64,000 bases of DNA from Shewanella sp. MTB7 (lineage in GTDB: Bacteria; Pseudomonadota; Gammaproteobacteria; Enterobacterales; Shewanellaceae), in contig NZ_CP085636.1 of NCBI RefSeq assembly GCF_027571385.1, positions 3,910,001-3,974,000 of the forward strand, read 5' to 3'. Shown here one piece after another: positions 10,301 to 18,861 of the stretch. The position numbers and the translations under genes were made by a program. Below the pieces are notes generated by a model. It was not told the origin of the DNA and did no database searches. It saw only the letters and a program-made list of their open reading frames with translations. The stretch's first letter is position 1, and each line of letters starts with the position of its first letter.

Positions 10301-10368
10301 GAGAAATCAACCTCTTGAGTCGAAGCAAACGGACCAAATGCAGACATACTCAGAATAAGTGGCCTCAT
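7312..10368 (-). CDS. sbcC: Exonuclease subunit SbcC
   Basis: The 1018-residue SMC-like ATPase of the SbcCD nuclease cuts DNA hairpins and palindromes and processes blocked ends. Walker A GPTGAGKTT is at residues ~35–43. Two long coiled-coil arms surround a zinc hook (PCPVCGS near residue 510). The C-terminal lobe carries the ABC signature LSGGESF and the Walker B/D-loop LDTLFIDEGFGSLD. Length is normal for the family. Its ATG overlaps the sbcD stop by four bases (10365–10368), so the two are translationally coupled. No anomalies seen. Confidence 0.95.
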   Translation of the reverse strand: MRPLILSMSAFGPFASTQEVDFSALGTNPLFLINGPTGAGKTTILDAICFALYGKTTGDEREGSQMRCDVADNNLLTEVTFSFSLGEFQYRIRRVPEQHRAKKSGEGFTVQKPEAQLYRIDKDGSEHLLVASKVSEATAEIEQLTGLDADQFRQVMVLPQGKFRELLMADSKDREKIFSQLFQTQIYRKIEDKLKLQASAIRNEVRDGRNKRDGILQSVELGSDEALTAELTDISPKLASASESKELATSALIEVNKQFESAKVLISDFYSQAKLQQMATLLAEQKVGIEQRQYQIENGQKALQIKPMLDASLARESEVVQAQNVITQAQSAKLHSEQDLTLAQAKFTTLDEEDLKLQQSQGEEMRLTQLIPQLQGLDNLQKELIQANSSLGQAKDKGIKGKAILDALLADKHGAELQLPQLELQATELVNVQQTVTAHNDTVERYHQWQLARGNADKTQQALLKAEEKGKQLRLDAKDREDVYDQLQLIWHRGQASVLAQKLNPGEPCPVCGSAVHPNLAYSEHALPSEEDLESSKQACEVANYALNQLISDYKGLKAQLQEQVKLRDEYQQRLGEWSSHSLDSLQVHQQQLQGQAEQANTAAKMLTKLRQKIQEWQSKERALQIQLDLERDIFQGLQNRVSELQGKLEQVLATVPEQERSLDVLNSAINQVKQKLTIIQQNISTIRQSHTQALEQDAMHKAAFAAAQSSFSQAKNQSDRAQAELISHLSSSGFNDKQALVQALLSAEEVKRISDDIADYQQACIANQTSLTQLNEKLFEQVKPELSEVEACLVATKAKQREAEQLWQVLHGRVTQLTQTQKQLKDADARAKKLEDEYAIIGTLSDVTNGQTGNKISLQRFVLSVLLDDVLLEASHRLQLMSKGRYRLIRKEDRSKGNKASGLELEVEDAYTSKVRPVATLSGGESFMAALSMALGLSEVVQAYAGGIKLDTLFIDEGFGSLDQDSLDLAIRTLMDLQSAGRMIGVISHVSEMKEQIGTRIDIIKTINGSKTVIVLP

Positions 10369-11510
10369 GACGTACTCTCCACTTTATGTAGCTCATCAAT
10401 GGCATTGACCATCACGGCTTGCTGCGCATCAGTCATAGGCTCACCAGAGACTTGAGAGAAAAAATCAGTGAACATATCGAGTTCGCCCTTTTTAATATGA
10501 TCACGACCGATAGCAAGCTGGCTATTATTAGCCATCAAACCGGTACGTTCCAGATGCAATACATTGGGATAAACGGCTCTGAGCTTGCCCATGGGATCTA
10601 AAATAGCCTTCTTGTCCAGCAACCTAACCATCAGGTAATCGTCTCGATGCAAGTCAACTTTACCCAGTTCAAGTAGCATATCGAGCTCACCTTCAATAAT
10701 ACGTACATCGCGCATCGCACTCAGAGGTAACAGTTCAATGCTCGCCTTGCCCTCGGGCGTCAGCTCCACTAAAGTCACTGACTTCTTCTGATGCTGCTCA
10801 CTAAATGAATATTTTAAGATGGAACCTGAATAGCGAACATGCTCCTCGCCCTTATACTGTGGTCCGTGAAGATGACCTAAAGCAGCGTAACTAAAAGGAG
10901 TAAACACAGTGGGAGAAATTTTATCCGCGCCGCCAATACTCAGAGGACGCTCAGATTCAGACTCACAGCCGCCATCGAGGAAACAGTGACTTATCACTAC
11001 CTTGGGTAAATCTTGGCTATCATGCTCAATAACCTGTTCAAGCAGTTGCGCCATCGCTTGTTCGTGGGTGCTCACGTCAGAATCAAACACATGACGCACC
11101 ATCGCAGGGTCGGCATAGGGCAAACCATAGAAAATGGCATTACCAGACTTACCCACTATTTCTATCGGCACCAACACATTATTGAGAGGGCCTATAATAT
11201 GTAAACCGCTCTCCCTCATCTGCCTAGAGGCAAAGCCTAAACGTTCATGACCATCATGGTTACCAGCGATCATAACAACGGGGATATTGAGTTCATTGAC
11301 TAAGCGATTGACCACTTCATCAAGTAAAGCAACCGCATTGGCTGGCGGTATAGAACGGTCATAGATGTCACCGGCAATAATCACTGCGTCGACATCATGG
11401 GTCACTGCCAACTCAACAATTTGCGTCAACACATGACGCTGATCTTCAAGCAAACTCTGGTTATGAAGTTGACGGCCAATATGCCAATCCGAAGTATGGA
11501 TAAATTTCAT
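10365..11510 (-). CDS. sbcD: Exonuclease subunit SbcD
   Basis: The manganese-dependent nuclease partner of SbcC. The calcineurin-like phosphoesterase motifs are all present: DWHIG, GDIYDR, GNHDG, a histidine in VISHCFLDGG and GHLHGP. The frame stays open 25 codons further upstream, but those codons are Lys/Phe-rich and atypical. The ATG at 11510 gives the family start MKFIHTSDWHIG, for 381 residues. It forms a two-gene operon with sbcC through a four-base overlap. The C-terminal region carries the SbcC-binding domain. Confidence 0.95.
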   Translation of the reverse strand: MKFIHTSDWHIGRQLHNQSLLEDQRHVLTQIVELAVTHDVDAVIIAGDIYDRSIPPANAVALLDEVVNRLVNELNIPVVMIAGNHDGHERLGFASRQMRESGLHIIGPLNNVLVPIEIVGKSGNAIFYGLPYADPAMVRHVFDSDVSTHEQAMAQLLEQVIEHDSQDLPKVVISHCFLDGGCESESERPLSIGGADKISPTVFTPFSYAALGHLHGPQYKGEEHVRYSGSILKYSFSEQHQKKSVTLVELTPEGKASIELLPLSAMRDVRIIEGELDMLLELGKVDLHRDDYLMVRLLDKKAILDPMGKLRAVYPNVLHLERTGLMANNSQLAIGRDHIKKGELDMFTDFFSQVSGEPMTDAQQAVMVNAIDELHKVESTS

Positions 11511-11642
11511 GCATTCTCGTTTAAAAATGAGGAAGATAGTCAAACATTTGAGCTTGCTATAGTAAGAAAACTGAAGCTTTTTCACAAGAACAAAGGCGCT
11601 GCCAGATAAAAATGTTGTCGCTTATGAGATAACAAATTGGGG

Positions 11643-11690
11643 ACTTGTCCGATAACAAGTTTCAAGTCTCTTTATGGTTGGCTCATTGGG
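11643..11690 (+). repeat. Degenerate intergenic repeat, copy A
   Basis: ACTTGTCCGATAACAAGTTT at its front matches 20124–20143 at all but one base, and the similarity continues at roughly 80% for about 25 further bases, through a GGTTGG stretch. The front half is itself a short inverted repeat. Origin and function are unknown. Confidence 0.45.
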
Positions 11691-12003
11691 CAGGTTTGAT
11701 GTTTATTTGAATTATTGATTGGCATGGCTTTCATTTGTATAAATTGCTTGCAGCAGGCCAAACGTGCAGATACTTCTGAGGGACGCTGTAAAACCATCCC
11801 TGGCCGCTTAACAAAAACATCCTTTTGATACCCTCAGCCGTATCACCACCTGGTTATCAATCTCTTAGATTAGGCTTTCTAATATGAATTAAAATAAAAG
11901 ATAAAGTGTAAAAGCTTTTGAACTTATCGCAGCAAAGCGCTCTAGCAGTGAGCTTGCGAACGAACTCGCAGGCACAAAGTGCCATCCTATCCACTTCAAC
12001 AAA

Positions 12004-12036
12004 ACAAAAAAGCCCTTATTAATGAATAAGGGCTTT
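12004..12036 (-). terminator. Rho-independent terminator of the TonB receptor gene
   Basis: On the minus strand AAGCCCTTATT pairs with AATAAGGGCTT around a four-base loop and is followed by six Ts. Confidence 0.85.
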
Positions 12037-12073
12037 GGTCTTAACCTGCGTATTACTGTTTTTTAAGTATTAA

Positions 12074-14023
12074 CTATAGTTGCCAGTTAATGCCGACAAA
12101 GACTTGGCGACCCGCTTGTGGCATAAAGTCACTTTGATAATAAAGTTCATCAAACAAGTTAGTAGCTCTAACATATAGCTCTAAATTATCATGCAGTATC
12201 TGTTGGCTCACGCTGAAATCAACTAATGTATAGTTGTTTAACTGAACGCCTTTGCCGTTCACTTGATCGATGATACGTTCTGCATTTAAACGCGTCGTTA
12301 AACCAAATGAGAAATCATAACTCGCTTGTAAGCGTAGGTTGTGAGTAGGACGGTATTGTAGACGTTCATTCGTCACACTATCTTCTGTGTCAATATAGCT
12401 ATAAGCAAAGGTTAATCCTAAGTTATCAAAATAACGATTAGTTAGCTGCAGATCGACGCCCATAAAACGGTAGTCACCAATATTTTGCTCTTGCTTGTTG
12501 TCATCTTTAGCTATGTAATCATCAGCTTCAGTAATGTAACTACTAATATCTAATTGGCTATCAAAAGGTAAAGATTGCTGTAAGCCAAGTTCAAACTGGT
12601 GAGCAACTTCCGCTTTAAGGTTTATATTACCTCCCTCAACCGCGTATAAATCGCTAATTGATGGATAACGTACTTTTCGAGCAAAACCGGTGTGTATACG
12701 ACTTGAATCTGTGATTTGATAAAATGCTGATGCTTGCACTGAAAAGTCAGTTTCGCTATTAATATCGCGATCATAATTATGCACCGCAGCACCTAAGCTG
12801 TAACCATATTGACCATCGTCTTGATATTGGTATTCTGCAGCGCCCGTATAAACGATGATACTTTCATCAATATCGCCAGAGCCTCCTTGACCACCACCTG
12901 AACCTGACCCGTCACCACCGGCTTTAACGCTGCGCATGTTACTGGTATGAGAGAACCAATCTTGCTTTTCTACAATAACCGATGTGGTTAATACGGCGCC
13001 ATAATCAAATTCGCTAATAAATTGAATATTAGTACCACTGACTGTCGAGGTGCTTTCGACAATGCTATTCAAATTATTCATTCTGTGGTTATAGAAGTTC
13101 TCAACCATATCTGTTTGGTTATAGTAAACAAAACCACGAACAGCATATTGCTCGTTTATTTCATGTGCGGCACCAAGTTGAATGCTTTGTTCGTTATAAT
13201 CTTCTACCCTTGATGGCGCTTTTTTACGATCAACTGTGGGTGATTTACCCCATTCACCATCACGTTGGCTATAGTTTGCCATCAACTTAGTTGAGTCATT
13301 GATGAAATAACTACCTTGAGCATAATAGTTAGTTAACTTTCTATCCGAGTTAAAACGCACATCACCGATTTGATTACGCGTATCTTCAAAATCATCTGAC
13401 ATCGGCGTGCCATCAGTTTCTTGATGAGTGACACTCATAATACCTTGCCAGTTATCACCAGAACCCGCCGCGCTTATATCTGCATTGAGGGTATTGTCTG
13501 GGGCTGATTCAACTTTACCTGACAGTGACGATGATTCATCACCTTGTTTGGTGATAATGTTGATGACACCTGCACTACCACCAGGTCCGTATAGTACAGA
13601 ACTTGGACCCACAGAGACTTCAACTTGTGCGATTTGATTAGTTGGGATCACACTTGGATCAAACTGACCATCTTCAGTGCTACTTGCAGGTACGCCGTTA
13701 ATTAAAAAAGTAATATGGCGAGTTTTTAAACCACGAATATCAACACGTGGTGTAGAGTCACCGCCGACTCGAACATATACACCTGGTACATTCTCAATGA
13801 CTTGATCAAATGTTTGTGCGCCTGAAGCAGCGATCTCATCTGCATCGATGACCCACTTAGTGGTAGACATTTCGCTTGCTTGAAGATGTTCCCCTTTTAC
13901 AACAATAACCTCTGCGATATCAAAGATACGATCGCGTTCAATCTCATCTGCAGAAACAGGACTGACTAAGCCCATCGCAAGCGTTAGGCTACTTAATGTG
14001 AAGATATTTCGGGTTATAGACAT
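12074..14023 (-). CDS. TonB-dependent outer-membrane receptor
   Basis: The protein has 649 residues with a signal peptide of about 25 (cleavage near PVSA|DE). A TonB-box-like stretch AEVIVVKGE follows, then a plug domain (ENVPGVYVRVGGDS...GPSSVLYGPGGSAGVINIITK) and a 22-strand-type barrel ending ...FVGINWQL. The size fits siderophore, haem or cobalamin receptors. The substrate cannot be fixed, and I saw no convincing Fur box or cobalamin riboswitch upstream. An odd glycine/serine-rich insert (GGDGSGSGGGQGGSGD) in mid-barrel is probably an extracellular loop. It is a single gene with its own terminator. Its sequence is unlike the three large receptors at 35–46 kb. Confidence 0.9.
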   Translation of the reverse strand: MSITRNIFTLSSLTLAMGLVSPVSADEIERDRIFDIAEVIVVKGEHLQASEMSTTKWVIDADEIAASGAQTFDQVIENVPGVYVRVGGDSTPRVDIRGLKTRHITFLINGVPASSTEDGQFDPSVIPTNQIAQVEVSVGPSSVLYGPGGSAGVINIITKQGDESSSLSGKVESAPDNTLNADISAAGSGDNWQGIMSVTHQETDGTPMSDDFEDTRNQIGDVRFNSDRKLTNYYAQGSYFINDSTKLMANYSQRDGEWGKSPTVDRKKAPSRVEDYNEQSIQLGAAHEINEQYAVRGFVYYNQTDMVENFYNHRMNNLNSIVESTSTVSGTNIQFISEFDYGAVLTTSVIVEKQDWFSHTSNMRSVKAGGDGSGSGGGQGGSGDIDESIIVYTGAAEYQYQDDGQYGYSLGAAVHNYDRDINSETDFSVQASAFYQITDSSRIHTGFARKVRYPSISDLYAVEGGNINLKAEVAHQFELGLQQSLPFDSQLDISSYITEADDYIAKDDNKQEQNIGDYRFMGVDLQLTNRYFDNLGLTFAYSYIDTEDSVTNERLQYRPTHNLRLQASYDFSFGLTTRLNAERIIDQVNGKGVQLNNYTLVDFSVSQQILHDNLELYVRATNLFDELYYQSDFMPQAGRQVFVGINWQL

Positions 14024-14586
14024 TCGTTTATACTCAATTAGGCGGTTGTAATATCATTTTCGCGGCGATTATTAACAGCCCACTAATATCGGTCAAGCTT
14101 AAGCTACCAGAACAGGGATCTAACCGACTTATTACTCCATTTAACGGCGAGATATCACAGGAAATAGGCCGTATTCAGTCATTTTGGGATACTCTTTCTA
14201 TCAAACCTTAGTCAAACTTCGAATTTAAACTACGTCAATGTCATTATTAAATTACACTGCACATTTAATAACCAATATTATTTCCTATTTCTTACAATGA
14301 CTTAACTCGAGATCGTAAAATTAACTAACTGATTAAGCGAACATTTATAGACACGAGTTTTATCATATTACGTCTGAATATCAGGAGGTGACCAAATAGT
14401 CTCATCACGCCTAAACTTGGACATTATGTCCCTTACAATAAGAATGGACAGCAGATACTTAGCTAAAAAGTTGACTCTTATCTGTTTATTAAACTAAATC
14501 ACTTGCTGCGGCGTTATATTGCATAACCAACAAGTATGGAAACGAGGGTAACTCAGCCAGATTGGATAATTTGTTAAAACTATTTT
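14024..14586. other. Intergenic stretch upstream of the TonB receptor
   Basis: About 560 bases without a gene. It should hold the receptor promoter and the 3' end of the diguanylate cyclase message. I see no clear Fur box, riboswitch core or terminator. Confidence 0.4.
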
Positions 14587-15531
14587 TCAAGTAGATATAA
14601 CTCTATTTTTTCCATTTCGTTTTGCTTTATATAAAGCATCATCCGCACGTTTTAAGGCTGTTCCATAGGAAGAGTCTCTCAATGAAATAGTTGTCACACC
14701 GATACTGACAGTGGTGCATGCTCCTTCAAAACTCCACTTATTGAGTTCCAAGTTAAAAAGTTCGCGCAATCGATTAGCAAGGTGAACCGCCTCCGCCAGT
14801 TCAATACTTGGTAAGACAATAACGAACTCATCTCCGCCCAAACGATATGCAGTATCAATTTTCCTTAGTTCTGACCGACAAACATTTGCAACAGCAATGA
14901 TGGCTTCATCACCGACATGATGTCCATACGTGTCGTTGAGTAGCTTTAGGTTATCGAGATCGAAGAGCAAAATAGAAGTTGGTTCTGAATATCGTGCAAA
15001 TGCTTCATATTGCAGTATTAAATCTTGCTCAAGCCTCCTTCGATTGAAAAGGTTTGTAAGCTGATCTTTATCACTTAATTCACGAAGTTTGATTTCCTGC
15101 TCATGTCGAACTGAAATATTACTTGCAACCCATAGCACAATTTCTTCATCATCGATAAGGAAATCAAGTGCATAAATACGTCCTTCGAACCAGATCGGTT
15201 TATCTGGTCCTTCATCAAGTAAACCTTTTACATCTTTATTGCTAAGTTCATATTCTACTATCAGCAACTTTCTAGATTGAAGAGCCTCAACAATTTTCTC
15301 ATCAAACCAATCCGCTTTTTCCGGTTTAATCAAATCAGATATATATAGACCGACAAGCTTAGAGCCATCATGATAATAACGGGGATCTCTACCACCAAAC
15401 ACTGCCAAATATCTACCGCTACGGGACAATAAAAATGCAGGATCAGGTAATGAAGCAAGAACGCAGGACATGTGCTCGACATTACTCATTAAACAATCCA
15501 TGAAATTGACTTGAGAAATGGTTGAATTCAT
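14587..15531 (-). CDS. PAS-GGDEF diguanylate cyclase
   Basis: A 314-residue enzyme predicted to make cyclic di-GMP from two GTP. Residues ~22–145 look like a PAS sensor (SLPDPAFLLSRSGRYLAVFGG..., ending VLWVASNISVRHEQE). A short helical linker joins it to the GGDEF domain. The active site GGDEF is intact at residues 232–236, and the product-inhibition site RKID (223–226) sits exactly five residues before it. No membrane segment is visible, so it should be cytosolic. AGGAG lies about ten bases ahead of the ATG. Its signal is unknown. Confidence 0.9.
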   Translation of the reverse strand: MNSTISQVNFMDCLMSNVEHMSCVLASLPDPAFLLSRSGRYLAVFGGRDPRYYHDGSKLVGLYISDLIKPEKADWFDEKIVEALQSRKLLIVEYELSNKDVKGLLDEGPDKPIWFEGRIYALDFLIDDEEIVLWVASNISVRHEQEIKLRELSDKDQLTNLFNRRRLEQDLILQYEAFARYSEPTSILLFDLDNLKLLNDTYGHHVGDEAIIAVANVCRSELRKIDTAYRLGGDEFVIVLPSIELAEAVHLANRLRELFNLELNKWSFEGACTTVSIGVTTISLRDSSYGTALKRADDALYKAKRNGKNRVIST

Positions 15532-15962
15532 ATATTCACAACTCCTTTTAATTCCATCTAAGTTGGTTAGAATATGCTTATGTAACGTTAACGAAAATAA
15601 TGCTTTTACTTATAAAGTAATATCTTACTGACTTATGGCTGCAAGGCAAGTGAACTAAGTTTATTAGTCTTCTTTTTACAAAATCTATCCTATGCCAGCG
15701 ATTTTAATATTATAATTAAAACATCGGTAGCATCGTAAATCCTTTTCTTAAACTTTTCACTTAGTGCTCCTAAGGTTGGTAAACCTAGCTCAATGTTAAT
15801 CAATGGTTAACATAAGGCTAGGCACGTAACCAAGATAAGGGTTAAAAGTCTTATACCTTTATAAATCTCAGTCAGATTATTAATTGAACTTTATTTTACC
15901 CAATGACTGTTTATAATAGTCTCCTTTAAAATATAAGCTGATTTCCACAAAGGAGATTAGCC
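15532..15962. other. Divergent intergenic region with long inverted repeat
   Basis: It separates the diguanylate cyclase from the glycosyltransferase block and must carry both promoters. A two-part inverted repeat lies at 15784–15822: CCTAGC and TGTTAA, mirrored by TTAACA and GCTAGG. It could be an operator or an old terminator. Nothing else stands out. Confidence 0.45.
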
Positions 15963-16784
15963 TTGAGTTCATTTCACATTGATAATCTACCTATTATGAA
16001 AAAACATACATTATCCGTTATATTAATCACTAAAAATGAAGCCGACCGAGTCGAAGCTTGTTTGCGCTCAGTCGTTGACATTGCAGATGAGATTATAGTG
16101 CTAGACAGTGGCTCAACCGATAATACTGTTGGTATATGTCAAAACTACACTGATAATGTCACGATCACCGATTGGCCAGGTTTTGGTAAGCAAAAGCAAC
16201 GTGCGTTAGATAAAGCGAACTGTGATTGGGTACTCTCCATTGATGCTGATGAAGCATTAGATGAAGAGATGAAGCAGGCTATCATTGCTCTGCTATCACA
16301 AGATGCCATTAAAGAGACTTCATATCGCCTACCTTGGGGGGTAACACTCTATGGTAAAACCCTTAAATATGGTCGAAGCGCCCGAGCGGTATTACGTCTA
16401 TTCCTTAGAGAAGGTTCTCGTTATACACTCGATGAAGTGCATGAAACAGTCATACCTGCGACAGGTTCCACTGGCAAACTTCAAGGCTTACTGTTGCATT
16501 ATACCCACAGAGACTATGGCCACGGACTGAACAAAGCCGCCCAATACGCTTGGCTTGGATCACAGAAGTACTATAGAAAGGGCAAGAAATCAAAAGGATT
16601 AGGACTGGCACTGCTGCGAGGCTTATGGACCTTTTTCCTTATTTACTTTATTCGTCGTGGATTTTTAGATGGCAGCATAGGTTTTATTGTCGCCATGACC
16701 TATGCACAAGTTAGCTTTAATAAATATGTAGGGCTTTGGTTGATTGAGCAGGAAAGAAATAAATCTGACACAAGTAACAAGTAA
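15963..16784 (+). CDS. Family 2 glycosyltransferase (WaaE-like, LPS core)
   Basis: The 273-residue protein has a GT2 fold: nucleotide-binding front LSVILITKNEADRVEACLRSV, LDSGSTDNT, and the DxD-type SIDADEAL. A C-terminal hydrophobic stretch (LLRGLWTFFLIYFI) suggests attachment to the inner membrane. It resembles WaaE/KdtX enzymes that add a hexose to the LPS inner core. The start is TTG at 15963, supported by AGGAG at 15951–15955; the in-frame ATG at 15996 has no ribosome binding site. Three perfect CAAGTAA repeats (16771–16791) cover its stop codon. It leads a likely operon with the pyruvyl transferase. Confidence 0.8.
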   Translation: MSSFHIDNLPIMKKHTLSVILITKNEADRVEACLRSVVDIADEIIVLDSGSTDNTVGICQNYTDNVTITDWPGFGKQKQRALDKANCDWVLSIDADEALDEEMKQAIIALLSQDAIKETSYRLPWGVTLYGKTLKYGRSARAVLRLFLREGSRYTLDEVHETVIPATGSTGKLQGLLLHYTHRDYGHGLNKAAQYAWLGSQKYYRKGKKSKGLGLALLRGLWTFFLIYFIRRGFLDGSIGFIVAMTYAQVSFNKYVGLWLIEQERNKSDTSNK

Positions 16785-16791
16785 CAAGTAA
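16771..16791 (+). repeat. Triple heptamer repeat over a stop codon
   Basis: CAAGTAA occurs three times in tandem. The GT2 stop codon lies in the second copy, so a change in copy number would alter only the last residues. Confidence 0.6.
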
Positions 16792-16818
16792 GTATAATTA
16801 TAGTAACGGTAATTTGAT

Positions 16819-17763
16819 ATGTTGAATACAAACGAAAGAAACTGGCAGAGTAACCTCGATAGTCTGAAGAATATGCATTCTGAAATAGCAAAGAGCTTGA
16901 AAGGAAAGAAAGTAGCTTATATTGACATTCCACTTTATTACAATGTAGGTGACATTCTTATATATCTCGGTACTGAACAATTTATTGAAGATAATGATAT
17001 CAATGTCATACATAGAGCATATCAAAAGAACATTGATTACAGCAAGCTCGAACATGCGGACGTAATAATGTTTCAAGGAGGTGGGAATTTTGGCGATTTG
17101 TATATAAAACATCAAAATCTTAGGGAAAGAATTATAAAAAAATATCCACATAAGGATATTATAATGCTCCCCCAAACCATCTATTTTAAATCTCAAGAAG
17201 AAGAGATTCGTTCAGCAAAAGTATTTAACGAACATAAAAACTTAACCTTCTATGTTAGAGACAAAAGATCATTCGATATTGCTCAATCTTTTAGTAATAA
17301 GGTTATATTAATGCCCGATATGGCTCACAGTCTCCATCCTTTAGTTGATATTCAAGAGGTTGTGGATAATAACAGACCCATTAGAAGAGTGTTGAATTTA
17401 GGAAGGAAAGATGTAGAAAGTACTGGACAGTCTAATGCGTTGAATAAAAAGACATTTGATTGGGTAAATATGCTTTCTCTATCAGATCATATTATTCTCA
17501 AGTGTTTCAAAAAACTGCAGAAGGTACCAGTGCTAAAGTATAAAACAGCTAGCAACTGGAAAATACAATCCGACTCTCTACTATTTAGATCTTCAAATTT
17601 CTTCCTTCAGCATGAAATAGTTCATACCGACAGGCTTCATGGTTTAATTTTATCTGTTTTATTAGGGAGAAAGGTAATTCTGTCCGATAACTCTTATGGT
17701 AAAAACACTGCATACCACAAGCAATGGCTTTCAGAGAATCCACTAATTACAAAGAAATATTAA
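16819..17763 (+). CDS. Polysaccharide pyruvyl transferase family protein
   Basis: A 314-residue protein of the pyruvyl-transferase group seen in exopolysaccharide clusters (EpsI/EpsO/WcaK-like). Markers are the N-terminal VAYIDIPLYYNVGDILIYLG, the glycine-rich FQGGGNFGDLY, LPQTIYF and the C-terminal DRLHGLILSVLLGRKVILSDN. It should add a pyruvate ketal from phosphoenolpyruvate to a sugar, giving the surface glycan negative charge. It lies 34 bases after the GT2 gene. Its composition is noticeably AT-richer than the housekeeping genes, which suggests acquisition. The exact acceptor is unknown. Confidence 0.75.
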   Translation: MLNTNERNWQSNLDSLKNMHSEIAKSLKGKKVAYIDIPLYYNVGDILIYLGTEQFIEDNDINVIHRAYQKNIDYSKLEHADVIMFQGGGNFGDLYIKHQNLRERIIKKYPHKDIIMLPQTIYFKSQEEEIRSAKVFNEHKNLTFYVRDKRSFDIAQSFSNKVILMPDMAHSLHPLVDIQEVVDNNRPIRRVLNLGRKDVESTGQSNALNKKTFDWVNMLSLSDHIILKCFKKLQKVPVLKYKTASNWKIQSDSLLFRSSNFFLQHEIVHTDRLHGLILSVLLGRKVILSDNSYGKNTAYHKQWLSENPLITKKY

Positions 17764-17800
17764 TTAAGTATTTAAAACATAAACAAAAACATTCTATTTT

Positions 17801-17831
17801 TAACAATCGCTATTGGGTATGGCGATTGTTA
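17801..17831. terminator. Bidirectional terminator-like hairpin
   Basis: TAACAATCGC pairs perfectly with GCGATTGTTA around an 11-base loop. T-rich and A-rich flanks lie between convergent genes. Confidence 0.7.
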
Positions 17832-17850
17832 AAACATCACTACATCTACA

Positions 17851-18567
17851 TCACTTATTTTTCTTATTATAGGCAGATTGAGCGACTTTTTTAGTAAACC
17901 TATAGAGTTCTGCACTGACTTTATTCAATGTACCAAGACGTGACTTGTCTTTACGCTTTCCAATAACCGAGCTAGCATCACTTCTAGAAACTAATTTCGG
18001 ATGATAACTGTACAGTGTTTGCTCTGTACGCCATTCATTATCCATGAAATCATCTACGGGTTCAAAAAAACCAGCAACGTGTTCAAGATAATTCTGTGCA
18101 GCTTTGGGTGTTATTGCATATGCAGATGTACCACATGCACCTTTCAAGTTCGAAATAAGTGTATATTTCTCATCTATTCTTTGGATCTCTGTATATTTTC
18201 TCTCGAAGATATTTCCAAGTTTTACAACACCATACTCTATAACTAAAGATTTAATGTTACTAAGCTGTTTATTTAAATCGCCGAACAAAGACAAATTGTC
18301 TTCAAAAATCAAATATTCTTCCCCATCAGCAACACACTGTCTCCATAATGAAATATGACTGGCGAAACAACCTAACTCTGGAATGGTTAAATCATAGCCT
18401 TTATACCTTTTTGTTTTCGCCTTGTCGTATAAGGAAAAAATAAAATGATCTGGGTTTTCTTTTAAATTGGAAGCATCAAAGAAAGAAAAAGGTATCCCTT
18501 TCAACTCTTTTGCTGCTGTTTCTCGACGTGATACTGAGCTTTTTAAACTAATAACAAAAATCTTCAT
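17851..18567 (-). CDS. Family 25 glycosyltransferase (LPS biosynthesis)
   Basis: The 238-residue protein begins MKIFVISLKSSVSRRE, the standard GT25 front. It carries GCFASHISLWRQC, and YLIFEDNLSL in place of the usual EDD acid cluster. Later GACGTSAYAITPKAA and PVDDFMD complete the fold. Family members such as LgtB and Lex2B add galactose to lipooligosaccharide. The EDN variant might alter metal binding but is not proof of inactivity. The basic tail would favour membrane binding. It is convergent with the pyruvyl transferase and AT-rich, fitting a variable surface-sugar block. Confidence 0.8.
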   Translation of the reverse strand: MKIFVISLKSSVSRRETAAKELKGIPFSFFDASNLKENPDHFIFSLYDKAKTKRYKGYDLTIPELGCFASHISLWRQCVADGEEYLIFEDNLSLFGDLNKQLSNIKSLVIEYGVVKLGNIFERKYTEIQRIDEKYTLISNLKGACGTSAYAITPKAAQNYLEHVAGFFEPVDDFMDNEWRTEQTLYSYHPKLVSRSDASSVIGKRKDKSRLGTLNKVSAELYRFTKKVAQSAYNKKNK

Positions 18568-18861
18568 TGATGACTCTACCTAACTAACACAGAAAACCCG
18601 ATCGCTAATTGACCAAAAGCAATATGGCTAAGACATATTATACACCGTGAGACTATAGCCTTGATACAAAAATATCGGATATAGAGTTTTGCTCTATTTA
18701 ATACCTGTGAACAAGTGAAAGAACAATTATTCAGCGATTTGTTGACACATCCTTAATAAAGACAAAATTATTCACTAAAAAGAGAAAAAAGAAGTGCGTT
18801 TATCCTGAAATATGTTACTACAGGCACTCTTAAGCAATTTTGGTTTTCAGGTACCGTTTTC

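Larger units (their letters stand above)
11511..12073. other. Intergenic stretch with dispersed-repeat-like sequence
   Basis: No gene is visible. It contains a degenerate palindrome (ACTTGT–N6–ACAAGT, 11643–11662) whose surroundings resemble 20124–20172. Further on are two stretches, ~11778–11812 and ~11950–11990, that from memory resemble sequences scattered through Shewanella intergenic regions. These look like repeat debris rather than regulatory sites. Confidence 0.45.

Noticed and set aside
11643..11662. Integron attC-type site
   Set aside because: The palindrome lacks the paired core sites of attC and has no cassette-like neighbours.
14024..14400. Cobalamin riboswitch or Fur box before the TonB receptor
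   Set aside because: No B12-box core and no acceptable Fur match were found on either strand.
16798..17196. 132-codon frame antisense to the pyruvyl transferase
   Set aside because: The sense frame has clear family motifs; the antisense frame does not.
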